From: Isochrysis galbana | Lineage: Eukaryota > Haptophyta > Isochrysidales > Isochrysidaceae | NCBI GenBank assembly: GCA_018136815.1 | Contig: CM030936.1 | Coordinates: 5,913,685 to 5,977,684, forward strand | Length of the DNA stretch: 64,000 nt | Direction: 5' to 3' | Shown here: in pieces, positions 1 to 10,034 of the stretch | How positions within the stretch are numbered: position 1 is the stretch's first letter | Layout: every line of letters begins with the position of its first letter | The notes under the pieces: generated by a model | What the model saw: the letters and a program-made list of their open reading frames with translations, nothing else | Database searches by the model: none | What the model was told of the DNA's origin: nothing | Position numbers and translations under genes: made by a program

Positions 1-1
1 G

Positions 2-1399
2 CCCATCGTCCGCGTCTTCTCCGATGGCTGCCCAGAAAAGGTGAAGAAGCACACACCCGCAGGCCTCACCGTCGAGTTCGTCGCCTCGATCGAGCACAGA
101 GGCGACGTGGGCGCGACGGCCGCGGCGGTACGCGCGATCGGATTCGATTTGCACGCCATCTTCGTCGGATGTGAGACTGGCGTCCTCTTCACCGACTTGC
201 TGGCTGATGCGCTCGGGCTGACAGGCAACCTTGTCGCCTTCTCTGAGCTCCGCCGCAACAAATTCTTGCAAACGGAGGCTGTGCGCGCGGCCGGACTGCC
301 CGCGGCGCACCAGGCGCTGGTAAGTCGCGCCGACCAAGTCGAGGCCTTCCTCGCCGCTTCCGCCGCTACTCTATCCGAGGGCTCCGCCTTCAAGGCGGTG
401 GTGAAGCCGGTCGACGGCGCCGGCTCGGACGGTGTCTCAATCTGCGACTCACCCGACGAGGTGCGTCGGGCGTTTGCAGCGCTCTCGGGCTCGACCAATG
501 TGCTTGGACTACAAAATGACGGCGTCCTTCTCCAGGAGTACCTCCGCGGCGACGAGTTCGTCGTCGACACTGTCTCGCGCAACGGCGTGCACAAGTGCGT
601 CGCGCTTTGGGTTTACGACAAGCGCTGGGTCTCCGATGATGCGCCAGTCGTCTACTATGGCATGCGCTGCCTGCAGGTGGAGGACGACTTCGCCAAGTAC
701 AGCGGCATGATCGGGTACATCTTCGGCGTGCTCGACTCCATCAAGCTTACGCACGGTGCCGCTCACTCCGAGGTGAAGATGGAGCCTGGCTCGGTGCGCG
801 GCCCGCTCCTCATCGAGGTCAACGGTCGCGTCCACGGCGGCGAGGGGACCTGGCTTCCCATCCCGCAGGAATGTGCGGGCTACACTCAGATATCGGCGCT
901 GGCGGACGCCACGCTCGACCCCCGAGCCTTCGACATGATTCCCGCCGTGCCCACTGGCCTGCGTAAACGTGGCGCATGGGTCACTGTACGCTCCAACGTG
1001 GAGGGTGTCATCTCTGCTATTGACACCCTCAAGTTGGACCAGATCCGTGCGCTTCCCTCGTACCACTCGGAATATCTACCGCCAACCCTCGCGCCAGGTC
1101 ACCCGATCATCCGCACCACAGACGCCTGCTCCGTCCACGGCTGCTTCAATCTGATCAACGCGGACGCCGCGCAGCTCGAGCACGACTACGAGGTCGCCCA
1201 AGCTGTCATCGATGCTGGACTCTTTGCCGTCTATCCTGTTCACCAGTCGCCCTCTTCGCCCGCGCGCTCTGTTGACTCGGTTGATGCCGAAGATGAGCGC
1301 GCCGTCAAGCGTCAGGCCACTGGCGCACCCAATGTCACGGACATGCGCATGCTCCTGGCTGAGGCACCGCCGCGCCCCGAGTCAACAGAGACGATGTGA
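2..1399 (+). CDS. ATP-grasp ligase, 5' end outside the window
   Basis: The frame is open from base 2, so the gene starts left of the window; a GTG at 41 is not the real start. The visible 466 residues begin with a pre-ATP-grasp segment and continue into an ATP-grasp fold. A Lys-containing strand (AFKAVVKPVDGAGSDGV) includes the Gly-rich ATP loop, LLQEYLRGDEFVVDTV is the strand with the adenine-contacting Glu, and the metal-binding end of the fold is LLIEVNGRVHGGEG (Glu and Asn). The layout resembles carbamoyl-phosphate-synthase-like and L-amino-acid ligases, which join a carboxylate to an amine using ATP through an acyl phosphate. The substrate cannot be read from sequence. No intron is needed in the visible part. 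The last 50 residues are Ser/Pro-rich and not conserved-looking. Confidence 0.8.
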   Translation, partial: PIVRVFSDGCPEKVKKHTPAGLTVEFVASIEHRGDVGATAAAVRAIGFDLHAIFVGCETGVLFTDLLADALGLTGNLVAFSELRRNKFLQTEAVRAAGLPAAHQALVSRADQVEAFLAASAATLSEGSAFKAVVKPVDGAGSDGVSICDSPDEVRRAFAALSGSTNVLGLQNDGVLLQEYLRGDEFVVDTVSRNGVHKCVALWVYDKRWVSDDAPVVYYGMRCLQVEDDFAKYSGMIGYIFGVLDSIKLTHGAAHSEVKMEPGSVRGPLLIEVNGRVHGGEGTWLPIPQECAGYTQISALADATLDPRAFDMIPAVPTGLRKRGAWVTVRSNVEGVISAIDTLKLDQIRALPSYHSEYLPPTLAPGHPIIRTTDACSVHGCFNLINADAAQLEHDYEVAQAVIDAGLFAVYPVHQSPSSPARSVDSVDAEDERAVKRQATGAPNVTDMRMLLAEAPPRPESTETM

Positions 1400-1905
1400 G
1401 CCGACCGCAAAAGCCGGCAACGCAGTCCACGACCTACTGTCGCGACCGCTGATGAAGCCGTCCTCTGATTCCATTTCCTTCCTGTCGCCCGGTTGGTTGC
1501 CCGCGCTGGTTTAAGATGCAGTGTGTCTGTTTGACTACTTGTGATGTGCTCCTGTTTTGTCTTCGTCATTTTGTCCGCCGCGCTTATGTGGCCCACAATT
1601 GCATTGTGGCCACCGTGTGGCACTTGTCCAGCGCGTACTTCGTGGGCTCAACGAGGCCAGGGTACAATCAGCCGTGTCACATCATCCTACTGCATGCATT
1701 ACGTGCATGGCCGTGTCGTATGGACTCGGCGCAGCGCGTGGAGAGCGTGTCCATTGATCCTTCGTGCCGTCCCGTGTCCTTGGCGTCCGCTTGCGGTCGC
1801 CCTCATGCTCATGTACCCCCGTTCCCATATCATTTCTGGCCGATGTGCTATTCCTAGCCGCATGAAGATGAAAATCTCTTGAGGATATCGGCTATTCGCT
1901 ATTGA
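1400..1905. other. non-coding 3' flank of the ATP-grasp gene
   Basis: Short overlapping frames occur here but none shows domain or splice support. Towards the end the 14-mer GATTAGCAGTAGCT appears twice, at about 1905 and 1928. Confidence 0.5.
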
Positions 1906-2040
1906 TTAGCAGTAGCTACTGGACTAGATGATTAGCAGTAGCTATCGGATATCGGCTCATAGTGTACCGCCGCGTAGGCACGGTCGTGGCTTGGCGTGTT
2001 GGTATGTACCAGGCTAGTAGAGAGTTGCGGTGCCACATTA

Positions 2041-2146
2041 GTGGATCGACACTCACGCGTAATGACACACCGGAACTCGACATACCCAACCGTGACACAT
2101 CCAATCCAAGTGGATCGACACTCACGCGTAATGACACACCGGAACT
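2041..2146. repeat. direct repeat pair, 36-bp unit
   Basis: A 36-bp unit beginning GTGGATCGACACTCACGCGT is present at 2041-2076 and again at 2110-2145. The spacer between them (about 2075-2111, ACATACCCAACCGTGACACA) is itself repeated at about 3027-3062. This is the interleaved pattern expected from serial duplication inside a mobile element. Confidence 0.8.
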
Positions 2147-2372
2147 TTGTTGTATTCAGGCCTCCTGGCATGAATATTTCGGCATGGGTACGTGCCTTCG
2201 TCGTTATATATCGTCTTCTATGTTCGTCTTGGTCACTCAAGGCGTGCAGATTCGGATTCTCCCTGGGCTCAAATCCTGTTCCGCCGAATTTCGTCTCGAA
2301 ATTCGAAGATTTGAGTTTTATTTTTACCGTTACGGTAATTGTCCACGCGTTTATGCGGTGTCCCGCAGCTCG

Positions 2373-2456
2373 TCCTTCAGCGTCCTTCAGTGTCCTTCTG
2401 CGTCCTTCTGCGTCCTTCAGCGCTGTCCCGCAGCGCGTCCTTCAGCGTCCTTCGGC
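2373..2456. repeat. 10-bp minisatellite (GTCCTTCAGC)n
   Basis: About eight or nine degenerate copies of GTCCTTC(A/T/G)GC lie in a row, some broken by GCTGTCCCGC. Confidence 0.75.
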
Positions 2457-2698
2457 GCTGCCTCGCGAGACTCGAGGCAGGACTCGCGAGGGCACTGGAT
2501 TTTACTCTGTAGTCCGAGCCGGAGTCCGAATTGTGTTTTGACCCTCGAGTCCTCGTTCTCTCTCTCTCTCTCCTCTTTTTTTGGTGAGCGCCCCTGGTTC
2601 TGCTCATCAGAGGGGGTTCGTTTAACGTATGTTTCCGGCCTGTCACTGTGAATGTTTGAGTGCAGAGTGTTGATTTGTGTGGTTTTATCCACTGTATC

Positions 2699-3024
2699 GC
2701 CTGTTGGTTGGTGACCTGCAGCCCCCTGAGTACCCCCAAGCCCCGAGTCTTCCGAGTCATCCTTTCGAGTCTACGAGTCCCTACGACCTACGAGCCCCAA
2801 GTAAGCGGTATCTGCTCGCCGCGCCCTTTCTTACATCCTCCGTCCCTCCGGTTCGCGTTCCGTGCCACTCTCCCGTTCATTTCACATTTCACATGCCCGT
2901 CATTTACCCTCCCCGTTCTCCCGATAAGCCCGTTCCGGGCTCCCCGGATGGACCGCGCGCCGCGCTAGCCGCCGGTGCGCCTCCGCGGCTCGTTCCCAAA
3001 GAGGAAACGAGCTTCGCTCCGACA
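2699..3024 (+). repeat. dispersed repeat, copy 1 (second copy at 57273-57580)
   Basis: Begins TGTTGGT(TGGT)GACCTGCAG and ends GAGCTTCGCTCCGACA. The same sequence, with small indels, recurs in the same orientation at 57273-57580. Both copies keep a Pro/Ser-rich frame with the phrase ALAAGAPPRLV, similar in style to retroelement ORF1 starts elsewhere in the window (47.0 and 47.8 kb). It may be a retroelement 5' region; that is inference. Copy 1 is followed by the ACATACCCAACCGTGACACA repeat. Confidence 0.85.
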
Positions 3025-3612
3025 AACTCGACATACCCAACCGTGACACATCCAACCCAAGTACTATCAGCCAGACACGCACACCAAACACTCAAAAGCC
3101 TCAAAAGGCCTGCCCGGAACCCGCACTCTGCACTCTGAACCAGGCCCATGGTAGCGCACCTGCACCGCTGGGCCGTACCCCGGATACCGGATACCGAAAA
3201 CAAAGGAATGATGGGGGGTAAGGGAGGTGGTGGAGGCAAGGGAAGAAAGGGCGGTGTCAGCAGATAGGTAGATAGGTAGAGGTACTCCTACCTCGTTCTA
3301 GTTCTAGTAGGTGTTAGCTCAGAATCTTCTGATATTTTTTTAGTGAGAGTAGCGGTACTAATGCTCAATATTATTGCTACTACTAAGCATTATAAGTATT
3401 ATTAGTGATTAGTTATTAGTATGATTATCATTATTTAAATAGTAGGTGATTGTGTGGGCCAAGGCTTCCTGTAATTGATTGAAGTCTTGCAGTTGGTGCT
3501 TTCTAATACGTAGATAGGCAAATGGGGACTGTAGTGTTTGTGACTTCTTGACATTGTAGATGACATCTTGCACTTTGCACGTTGCGCCTGTTCCGAGATC
3601 ACAAAATCTGGT
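3025..3612. other. AT-rich intergenic stretch with a fragment of the 15.3/23.0-kb repeat
   Basis: Holds short GATA-type tandem repeats (about 3265-3285) and a piece around 3343-3380 (GTGAGAGTAGCGGTACTAAT) that matches the tail of the repeat at 15331-15440 and 23048-23152. No gene seen. Confidence 0.55.
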
Positions 3613-3619
3613 TTATGAT

Positions 3620-4100
3620 CTCCGGCTGAGGCTCGTTGTCGGCAGGCAGGGGGGTACAGGGGGGCCAAATCCTAATGGGAGGGTGTGGAGCAACTCCTCG
3701 GAGAGGAGCTGTGGGGAATGAGATGGTTGGGTAGAGGCGCTATACCCTTGGCCGCTAGGCATAGGCAGCGACGCTACCTCGAGGAATGTCTTCCTCCTGG
3801 TCTTGTGTTGCGAGATTTTGGTGCTTGAAACAGAGGGCGAGGGGGTAGTCTTGGATTGGTTGTAGTTGTAGTTGGAATCAAGGGAGTAGGAGAAGGAAGA
3901 CGGTGCAACTCGAGGTTCCCTTTTTTTGTCATAGCAATCGTTTGCGCGGATGAATGCGGCCATTTTTCATTTTTGATCTTCGCGTATGAGCTTTTGCACA
4001 CGCAAAAACAACCGAAACCTTAGGTTGCAACCTCTGAGGAGTCAAGTGTTGACGAAAGAGGGCCCAGGGCAGGGCACTGAGTTGTAGGTCGTGTGACCCA
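3620..4100 (-). repeat. dispersed repeat with 3.6/31.6-kb copies
   Basis: The block with GAGCAACTCCTC, GCTATACCCTTG, GGTGCTTGAAACAGAGGGCG and GGCAGGGCACTGAGTTGTAG recurs in the same order at about 31618-31910, and its second half again at about 31960-32130. The 3.6-kb copy is more diverged and has extra sequence before the GGCAGGGCACTGAG element. Identity of the element is unknown. Strand is nominal. Confidence 0.8.
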
Positions 4101-4925
4101 CAATGAAAATTAGTCGTGTGTCAGCATAGAAAGTAGAGGCATTCGGTGCTCTCTGCTAGGAGGGGGGCTTGGGCTGGGTCAGGGTGCGATGAGCATTGCT
4201 GAGCTCATGCCACAGTAGGCAGAGTTGGACGAGGTCTGAGGTTGACAGACGGGCCCCCTGAAAGGGGAGTTGGAGCCCGGGGAATGGGCACAAGGTGCCT
4301 GCCCCATGTGAACTAATTAATCATCAACTTAGTTGGCGGGAAGGAGTGTGAGTAAGGGACAACGGCGTTGGTAGCAGGATCCCTCTAGTGGGAAATTTCT
4401 GGTAACCGTAGCGGACTTCTTCAGGGACTTTTTGGGCCTGGCCACGACGACAGCGGCTGTGCCCCTAGGCCTCCCTTGTTCGAAACCGCGCTGATCCTGC
4501 ATTCTCCACGCCCGGGGCTCGCGATAGGCTGGCAGCATCTACCCGATGACCTCCAAAGCAAAACGTCCTTCACAACCACCACATGAAGCTTGCAATGTGG
4601 GACAGAAAGCGAAGCCATCTAGGAGCAGCTATTCAGACGTGCCGGGGCTTCGACTCGTTGCACCACGTCAAGGAAAAAGTGCGCGGTATTACGTTCGCAT
4701 CATTCGAGTCCACCTTGCGTTTGAGCAGAGACTTGCCGGCATGGTCATGAAGCTAGGTTGCGACAATGCTCCTCCCGGGTAGGACGCTAGGTCATTCTAC
4801 TACGACTACATGAATGCATTGCAATACGTCTCGGGCGAGCAGGCCGCAGAGCCGCAAGCATTCAACACGAAGGAGTGGGTGGCTCGCACCCCACACGAAG
4901 CCCTCGTGGATGCGCAATCGGGCCT
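4101..4925. other. intergenic, no supported gene
   Basis: Only short frames are found. One of 78 codons (4546-4782, +) has no recognisable domain. Nothing else is supported up to the stop codon of the minus-strand gene at 4926. Confidence 0.5.
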
Positions 4926-6076
4926 CTAAAAGGGGATGTCAGCGTCATTGAAGAGGGTGGCACCTCCAGCCGGCGGCGCTGCCTCGCCCCCATTGACTCG
5001 AGTCGGCGTGCCGCCGATGCCCTGCTGCTGTGGTGACACATTTTGCTGTGGCTTCGCGAGCTGCTCGTCAATGAAGGCAGAGCAAGCACGGCGATTCGAG
5101 AGCACCTCGTACGACAGGCCAAGTCGGTTGCGCACAGCCAGAGAGACAGCGAAGTTGATCTGTTTGGCCGTGGGAGGCAAGTCTTGCCCGCCGAGCGAGT
5201 AGTCCCCACCCAAAGGCCCGCGCAAACCAGCCTGTTGCATTCCACCCCCGTACGCCCCCATGGTGCCGCCGCCGTAGGAAGCGGCGCCGCTTTGTGCGCG
5301 AATCTTCTCGTCAATGTATGCCGAAACCGCCGCGCTCGACTCATACGCAGACTCCGGTAGCTCCTCTCCCGCACGCGACGCTAGCTCCATGGCAAACGCC
5401 ACCTGCAACGGCGCATCGGATGCTGGAACGAGGACAAGCAACAGTGGGCATAGATCGGCAGGAGATGGAGCGTACTACTCGACGCGCCTTGTCGCTCACC
5501 GCACCTGCTTTTCACTTGGCGGGACGGCCTCAAGCGCCTTCTGGATATACGATGTACATGATGCTGACGACTCCAGAGCGTCCGATGGCAGCGGGATCTC
5601 CGTCTGATACAAGGGCATCACGGGTGGGAGCGGGTGAGCCAGATCCACATCTCGCGCGCGCAGTATAGCGTGAAGTGCAGCATCGACGGCTTGCACTCAC
5701 TGCCCCCGCCACCTGCTCGCTGTGATGTGCGAGGGCTTGCAGGCGGGCTGAGGTTGAAGAAGGGGAGCGAGTGAAGGGAAGAAACAGAGGCGTATGGATT
5801 GGTGAAGAGACGGTGGTCGGGGCGATGAAGTTAACGAGTGAGTGAAGGAGGCACAGCGGATTAGAGAGAGGATATCGCACTCACCCGGAGCGCAAGGCTC
5901 TGAGCATATGAGATCTGCTTCTCACTCGGCGGCATGGGCGCATCTGCGGAGGCGTAGTCATCTAGCTGCGCGCGCGTGGCGTAGAGTGCCGAGCGCGCCG
6001 CCAACCACTCCGGCCGCACACCGCGCCCGAGCAACGTGGGGCGGAGCAGGGGGCACGTGAGGAAGATGAGCCGCAT
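4926..6076 (-). CDS. three-module KQ-repeat protein with SSB-like C-terminal tip
   Basis: Proposed exons on the minus strand are 6076-5885, 5603-5505 and 5402-4926, joined by GT-AG introns of 281 and 102 bp; both junctions are phase 0 and the model gives 255 residues. The joins are supported because they complete a repeated module: PPSEKQ-I..A.SLA, then about 12 residues, then S.S..SYI. Module 1 spans the first intron (SLALR/TEIPLPS), module 2 the second (PPSEKQ/VAFAMELASRAG), and module 3 starts PPTAKQINFAVSLAV. A Gly/Gln-rich linker separates modules 2 and 3. The protein ends FNDADIPF, close to the acidic tip of bacterial single-stranded-DNA-binding protein (DDDIPF), which docks repair and replication enzymes. 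No OB fold is visible. The N-terminus (MRLIFLTC, Arg-rich, few acids) could be an organelle-targeting peptide. A role in organelle DNA maintenance is inferred only from the tip. Confidence 0.72.
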
Positions 6077-6109
6077 GCGGCCCTCCGCGCGCGCGACGGA
6101 TGGGGAGGG

Positions 6110-6160
6110 AAGAAGGCGAGGGTGGGTGGGGGGGGGGTTGGGGGGGGGGGGGGGTGCAGG
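6110..6160. repeat. G-homopolymer tract
   Basis: Runs of 10 and 14 or more G in + sense, just upstream of the minus-strand start at 6076. Such tracts recur at about 11938, 14780, 17700, 32653, 45771, 45843, 58753 and 62310, and are places where the assembled length may be unreliable. Confidence 0.85.
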
Positions 6161-6236
6161 TTCCCGCGCGCGAGCCGCAGTTCTACCTTTCATGGGCATT
6201 CCCCATTTCTATGGGTGAAAACAAAAATCAGCCTGT

Positions 6237-6430
6237 TTGTCAGAGTTTTCTGGTTGTCCTAGTTTAATCCTAGTGCTGAGGGACCGTGCCTCATCGGCAA
6301 CGGAGCCCCTCCCTCGCGATGGGGGTGTGCGCGGTTGGTGCATGGCTCGTCCGGTGTATGTGGCTAGGGATGTAGGGATGCTAGCCAACAAGATCTCTTA
6401 CAAGACTACAATTTCTAACATGGTACCCCC
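6237..6430 (+). repeat. CAGAGTTTT repeat family, copy 1
   Basis: Starts at GTCAGAGTTTT and includes GCTGAGGGACCGTG, GGCAACGGAGCCCCTCCC, GCATGGCTCGTCCGGTGTAT, and ATGCTAGCCAACAAGAT. Other copies are at 22919-22999 plus 23590-23690 (split by an insertion) and at 48346-48530, all on the same strand. No coding potential is visible. Confidence 0.85.
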
Positions 6431-7085
6431 GCCGAGAGACCACCCCAACTTCTACAACCATAGCGCGCTCGACGCCGCCGCTCAAGGGTGTACAACACCA
6501 CAACGAATAAACTCGACAAATTCGTTTAAAATCTTTTTTTCGACTCAGCGGCCGCCGACCGCGCCACACGCTCCTTCAAGTGGTGGGACCTGGAGACCTG
6601 GACCATATGGCCAAATCACTCAACAACTTCAGTGACAGCCACAGCCCGCACTCGACAATTCAAGGGTGGAAAAACAACAAATCCACATCGAATGACTCCA
6701 AAATCCATCCTTCAGCATCTATTCTTAGAGCCCTCGAGGCGTCGGCCATAGCTGCAGGCTCGGATCGGCAAGCAGAGCGACGCATGGCGAGGTGGGCTGG
6801 TGGGCTGGCTCAGATGAGGCGCACCTTGCAGTCTTGATTTGCGCCTTCGCTGCGGGCGCTCCGCGTGCCTGGAGCGCTTTCGTTGCGCCGTTGCGCGTCA
6901 TTTGCAGTATGGATTGATGTCCCATACCGCAATACCGCCTGCCAAGCCCACGCTACACGCTACCCAACGGCAGAACGGCAGAAGATGATATCTGCTCTGG
7001 GTGATGGGTTCCCGCCAGATCCAGATGCGCTGTGAGGCGTTCTGGCAGGATCTTGGGCTTTCCTCGTCGCCGCGACGTTGAGCGC
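6431..7085. other. intergenic, nothing recognised
   Basis: Several short open frames on both strands overlap each other and show no domain, targeting or splice signal that I can support. Confidence 0.5.
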
Positions 7086-7089
7086 CACG

Positions 7090-7248
7090 ACGTGGCGAAT
7101 CGCACCATTTCTTGGCGAATATTTTCGTGGCGCCAGCGGCAGGTGCAGGTGGCCCCCCGTGGAGATTTTTTTTTGAGCATCGCGCCACGGTCAAAAAATG
7201 CAGCTCAGCCCTTACTTATGGTTAAAAAGCCCCTGTTTGACTGCCCTA
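7090..7248 (-). repeat. GGGCGGTCA-family repeat (reverse copy)
   Basis: Read on the minus strand it starts TAGGGCAGTCAAACAGGGG-CTTTTTAA, continues through TTTTTTGACCGTGG, and ends with GCCACGAAAATATTCGCCA and GGTGCGATTCGCC. Related copies are at 18557-18705 (+), 19612-19807 (-), and three in a row at 46013-46490 (+). The conserved outer end is (T)AGGGCGGTCA followed within 15 bp by CTTTTTAA. Confidence 0.8.
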
Positions 7249-7503
7249 TCGCTTGCGTGTCCGTTCGTTCGCGACACACCAACACTCTTCGATAAGACTC
7301 GTTCAGACACCACCGCTGTACGCTGTACCCTGGCCTATTTAGACTTTGTGATAAGGTATTTTTATACGCTCTCCCTGTCATTGGTGAGGGTCTCGCATCG
7401 GTTCTCGCGCCGCGCGGCTGCCCCCCCGCTGCTGCTGGGGCCGCACGTGAGCGTCCGCCGCCCCGCTCTGGTCTTCGACGGGACGCGCTCGATTGCCTCT
7501 CTG

Positions 7504-9063
7504 ATGAGCGCCATTCCTTCGCACGCGCTTGTCAACTTTTCACGGCTCATGCGCAGCTGCGACGCTCTAGCAGCTGATCTGCGTGAGGAGGCTGCGCGGC
7601 TGCGACTTGCCGCGTATGTGCCGGTGCTCCACTCGTTGTTCGCACAGCTGGAGCAAGAGGGCTGCTGCGCATGGGACGAGCTTGATGAGTACAGCCGTAA
7701 GGTTACGCGACTCGCCGAGCTACTCGACGAGAAGCGACTCACGAGTGGAGGAGGAGCGCTTGCTGTCGCGAGAGCTACCTCAAACCCACGGCTCACACGC
7801 AAGCAGGCAAACGCCGAGCTCTCTGGCCGGCGGACCGCTGCGAATCGAGTGCGCGAGGCCCTCAGAGCTCAGCTACTACACAACGATGGAGCGGAGTGCG
7901 TGGCCGAACCAGAGCTCCCTCCGATAACCTGTGGGGAGGGGACCGGCTTCTCGTCGGCTTCACCGTTGTTGGGGCCACCTATACTGCCTGCACACACTGC
8001 AACGGTACTGGCTTCCGCCGCCAGTGGCGCTAGTGCTCTCGACGCTCTCCTGGCACGCGCGGCTATCGAGCGGCCGGCGGCCGGTGCGGATGATGGCGAA
8101 CGGCAGAATGGACCGGCATTCGACCAGAACGAGGGGCATACTTGCAGTTTCAGTGCCACAGCTACGAATGATGCGGCAGCCGCAGGGGCAGGCGGCCTGT
8201 GCGGTTCGTCGGATAGTGCACCTCGGAACGCCCATTCACGTAGCGCTGCAGGCGCGGCAGGGGCTTCAAAGAGCGTGCGTTTTCAGCCGAAGGAAGGCCG
8301 AGGCGCAGTGAGGGACTCCCGAGGCAGTTGTCGAGGCGGAGAGTCTATAGCAGCTGCAAGCGTGGAGGCGACGCTCGAGGCGGAACGAAACATGCAGGTG
8401 CGTTTCAACATTCTTACAGACATGCCTCTGTTCTTTTCTGGCGCAGTATCACTCAAGCTTGCTACTTGTCAATCGCCAAGATTCGTCTTTGGTTCTGACT
8501 ATAACATGCGCATCGCTTGGCCTTCAGCCCATACCATCAGCCACTCCTTTCTCATGACGTCCTCTCAGGATAGCATTGTAGACGATGCTAGTGTGATGGT
8601 CTCAGAGCTGCGCGAACGATCCTTGCAAGCGCGCAAAGCTGTGCGAGATGATATTGCTACGCTCGACGCCACAGGGCAACTCATTGAGGCCAACCGAGCC
8701 AAGCTCGACCAGAACAATGAGAGACTACGAGAACAGGTAATGGCCGTGGCATGCTACCACATGCCGTTCTTCAACCACAATCATCGCACGCCTCATAAGC
8801 AACTCAGATTGGGCACATCCTGTTGCTTACGCCGTGTCATCCGGCGAAAGTACTTCGACTGTTCACGCACACACACCTTTGCAGCCACCGCAACGCTTCC
8901 ATGAGCAACTGACCTAAGCCATCCGCCCACATGCATCTGGGCTGCACAGATAGAGCAAATGCGGTCGAGTAAGTGCGTCACATGGCTACTCGTCCTAGTG
9001 GTGTGCATCACATTCATCGGCACCTACCTCCTGATGAAAATGTTTCCCAAACCCAAAAATTGA
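7504..9063 (+). CDS. USE1: SNARE protein USE1 (vesicle transport, Golgi-to-ER)
   Basis: Proposed exons 7504-8397, 8569-8736 and 8950-9063, with GT-AG introns of 171 and 213 bp, all phase 0, give 391 residues. USE1 is the ER Qc-type SNARE for retrograde Golgi-to-ER vesicle fusion, working with Sec22, Sec20 and syntaxin 18. The N-terminus matches the family: VNFSRLMRSCDALAAD, then a Tyr-led helix and LDEYSRKVTRLAELLDEKRLTS. The middle (about residues 110-290) is a variable Ala/Ser-rich linker. Exon 2 is a heptad-rich SNARE helix (SELRERSLQARKAVRDD onward). Exon 3 encodes the C-terminal membrane anchor (TWLLVLVVCITFIGTYLLM) ending KMFPKPKN, as in a tail-anchored protein. The ATG at 7504 was chosen because it directly precedes the conserved NFxRL motif; the open frame extends further upstream into repeat sequence. 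Confidence 0.88.
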
Positions 9064-10034
9064 GCGTGGTTGCCGCATGTGGCGCTTTGTATGTATCATG
9101 GATTAGGGGTAGCAGTGCAACCTTTTCCCGCGAAGGTAAAGCACTTGTTTGAAGTCGCCACAGAGTAGTGTGATGTTGAGGATTGCGATTGCGGTGTTGC
9201 GTGTGAGTGCAGAGAATGAGAGTGAGCGCTTGTACGACCAGATATTAATAAAAATTGAACATCTGAGTGTTAGTACCAGGCAACTGCCACTAGCCCGGTA
9301 CCAAGGATGAAGAAGATGAAAGAAAAAACTTTATAATTATAATATTCTTACCTTACTCGCGACTCGCGGCCATGGAACCACTGTACTTAGGTGTCGTTCC
9401 ATCAATTGCGGGGCATCAGTCTATAATTGAGCGATCAAGTGTCCATAGTTAACTATACAACAATATTCACACGTGACCCTAGTGTCAGCGTTTAACATCT
9501 ACGGCGCGCGCTTTTGAGGACTAGTCTATTTTTGGCAGCAGTTGTCACAGTGTCTTTTTCCTGACTAACCAGCGCGCCCCCCTGGAGACGCCGTGCGTGC
9601 GTATGCCAATTTGATTCGATGCGGTTCGCCTACACTTACGCAAACGTCCAGTATAAGAGAGATATCTCACGGGGCATGTGTGATGAGTTTTGCAATCACC
9701 GATATGTACGCCGTGCATGCGCACGGCGCGATGTGCATCGGTTCCGCCAAACCCCACCCCCAACTCCTCGGGCCCTCCCCCCCCCCGCTATTAGGCGGCT
9801 CCGCCCCGTGCACTACTAGGGCCGTCGGACTCCCCCGTGCCCGTGCAACCATGGTGGCCCGGTGGCCCACAGGCAAGTTCATGCAACCATCAACTCTACA
9901 GCCTCGGGGGTGTTGTGTGTTGTCGGTAGCCGCCACTGTGACGCCCGGGCGTTGATGGGGAGAGGCAACGCCATCTCGAGGAGGGAGGCTGTCGCTATCC
10001 TCCCCAACCTCACGTGACACGTTGCACGTTGTTC
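9064..10034. other. AT-rich 3' flank then GC-rich intergenic DNA
   Basis: About 9100-9500 is AT-rich and gene-free, probably including the USE1 3' UTR (AATAAAAATTG at about 9246). From 9545 to 10034 the GC rises again and only unsupported short frames are present. Confidence 0.5.

Noticed and set aside
4600..4740. Frame reading LAMWDRKRSHLGAA... that recalls the LAMWD start of the rRNA-modifying Tsr3 family.
   Set aside because: Only a five-residue match; the Cys/Lys pattern that should follow is missing and the frame ends after about 55 codons.
7198..7503. N-terminal 102-codon extension of the USE1 frame.
   Set aside because: It starts inside the GGGCGGTCA repeat, is low in conservation-like features, and the family start fits the ATG at 7504.
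9545..10020. Overlapping frames of 66-120 codons.
   Set aside because: All three frames are open on both strands because of GC richness; no domain or splice support.
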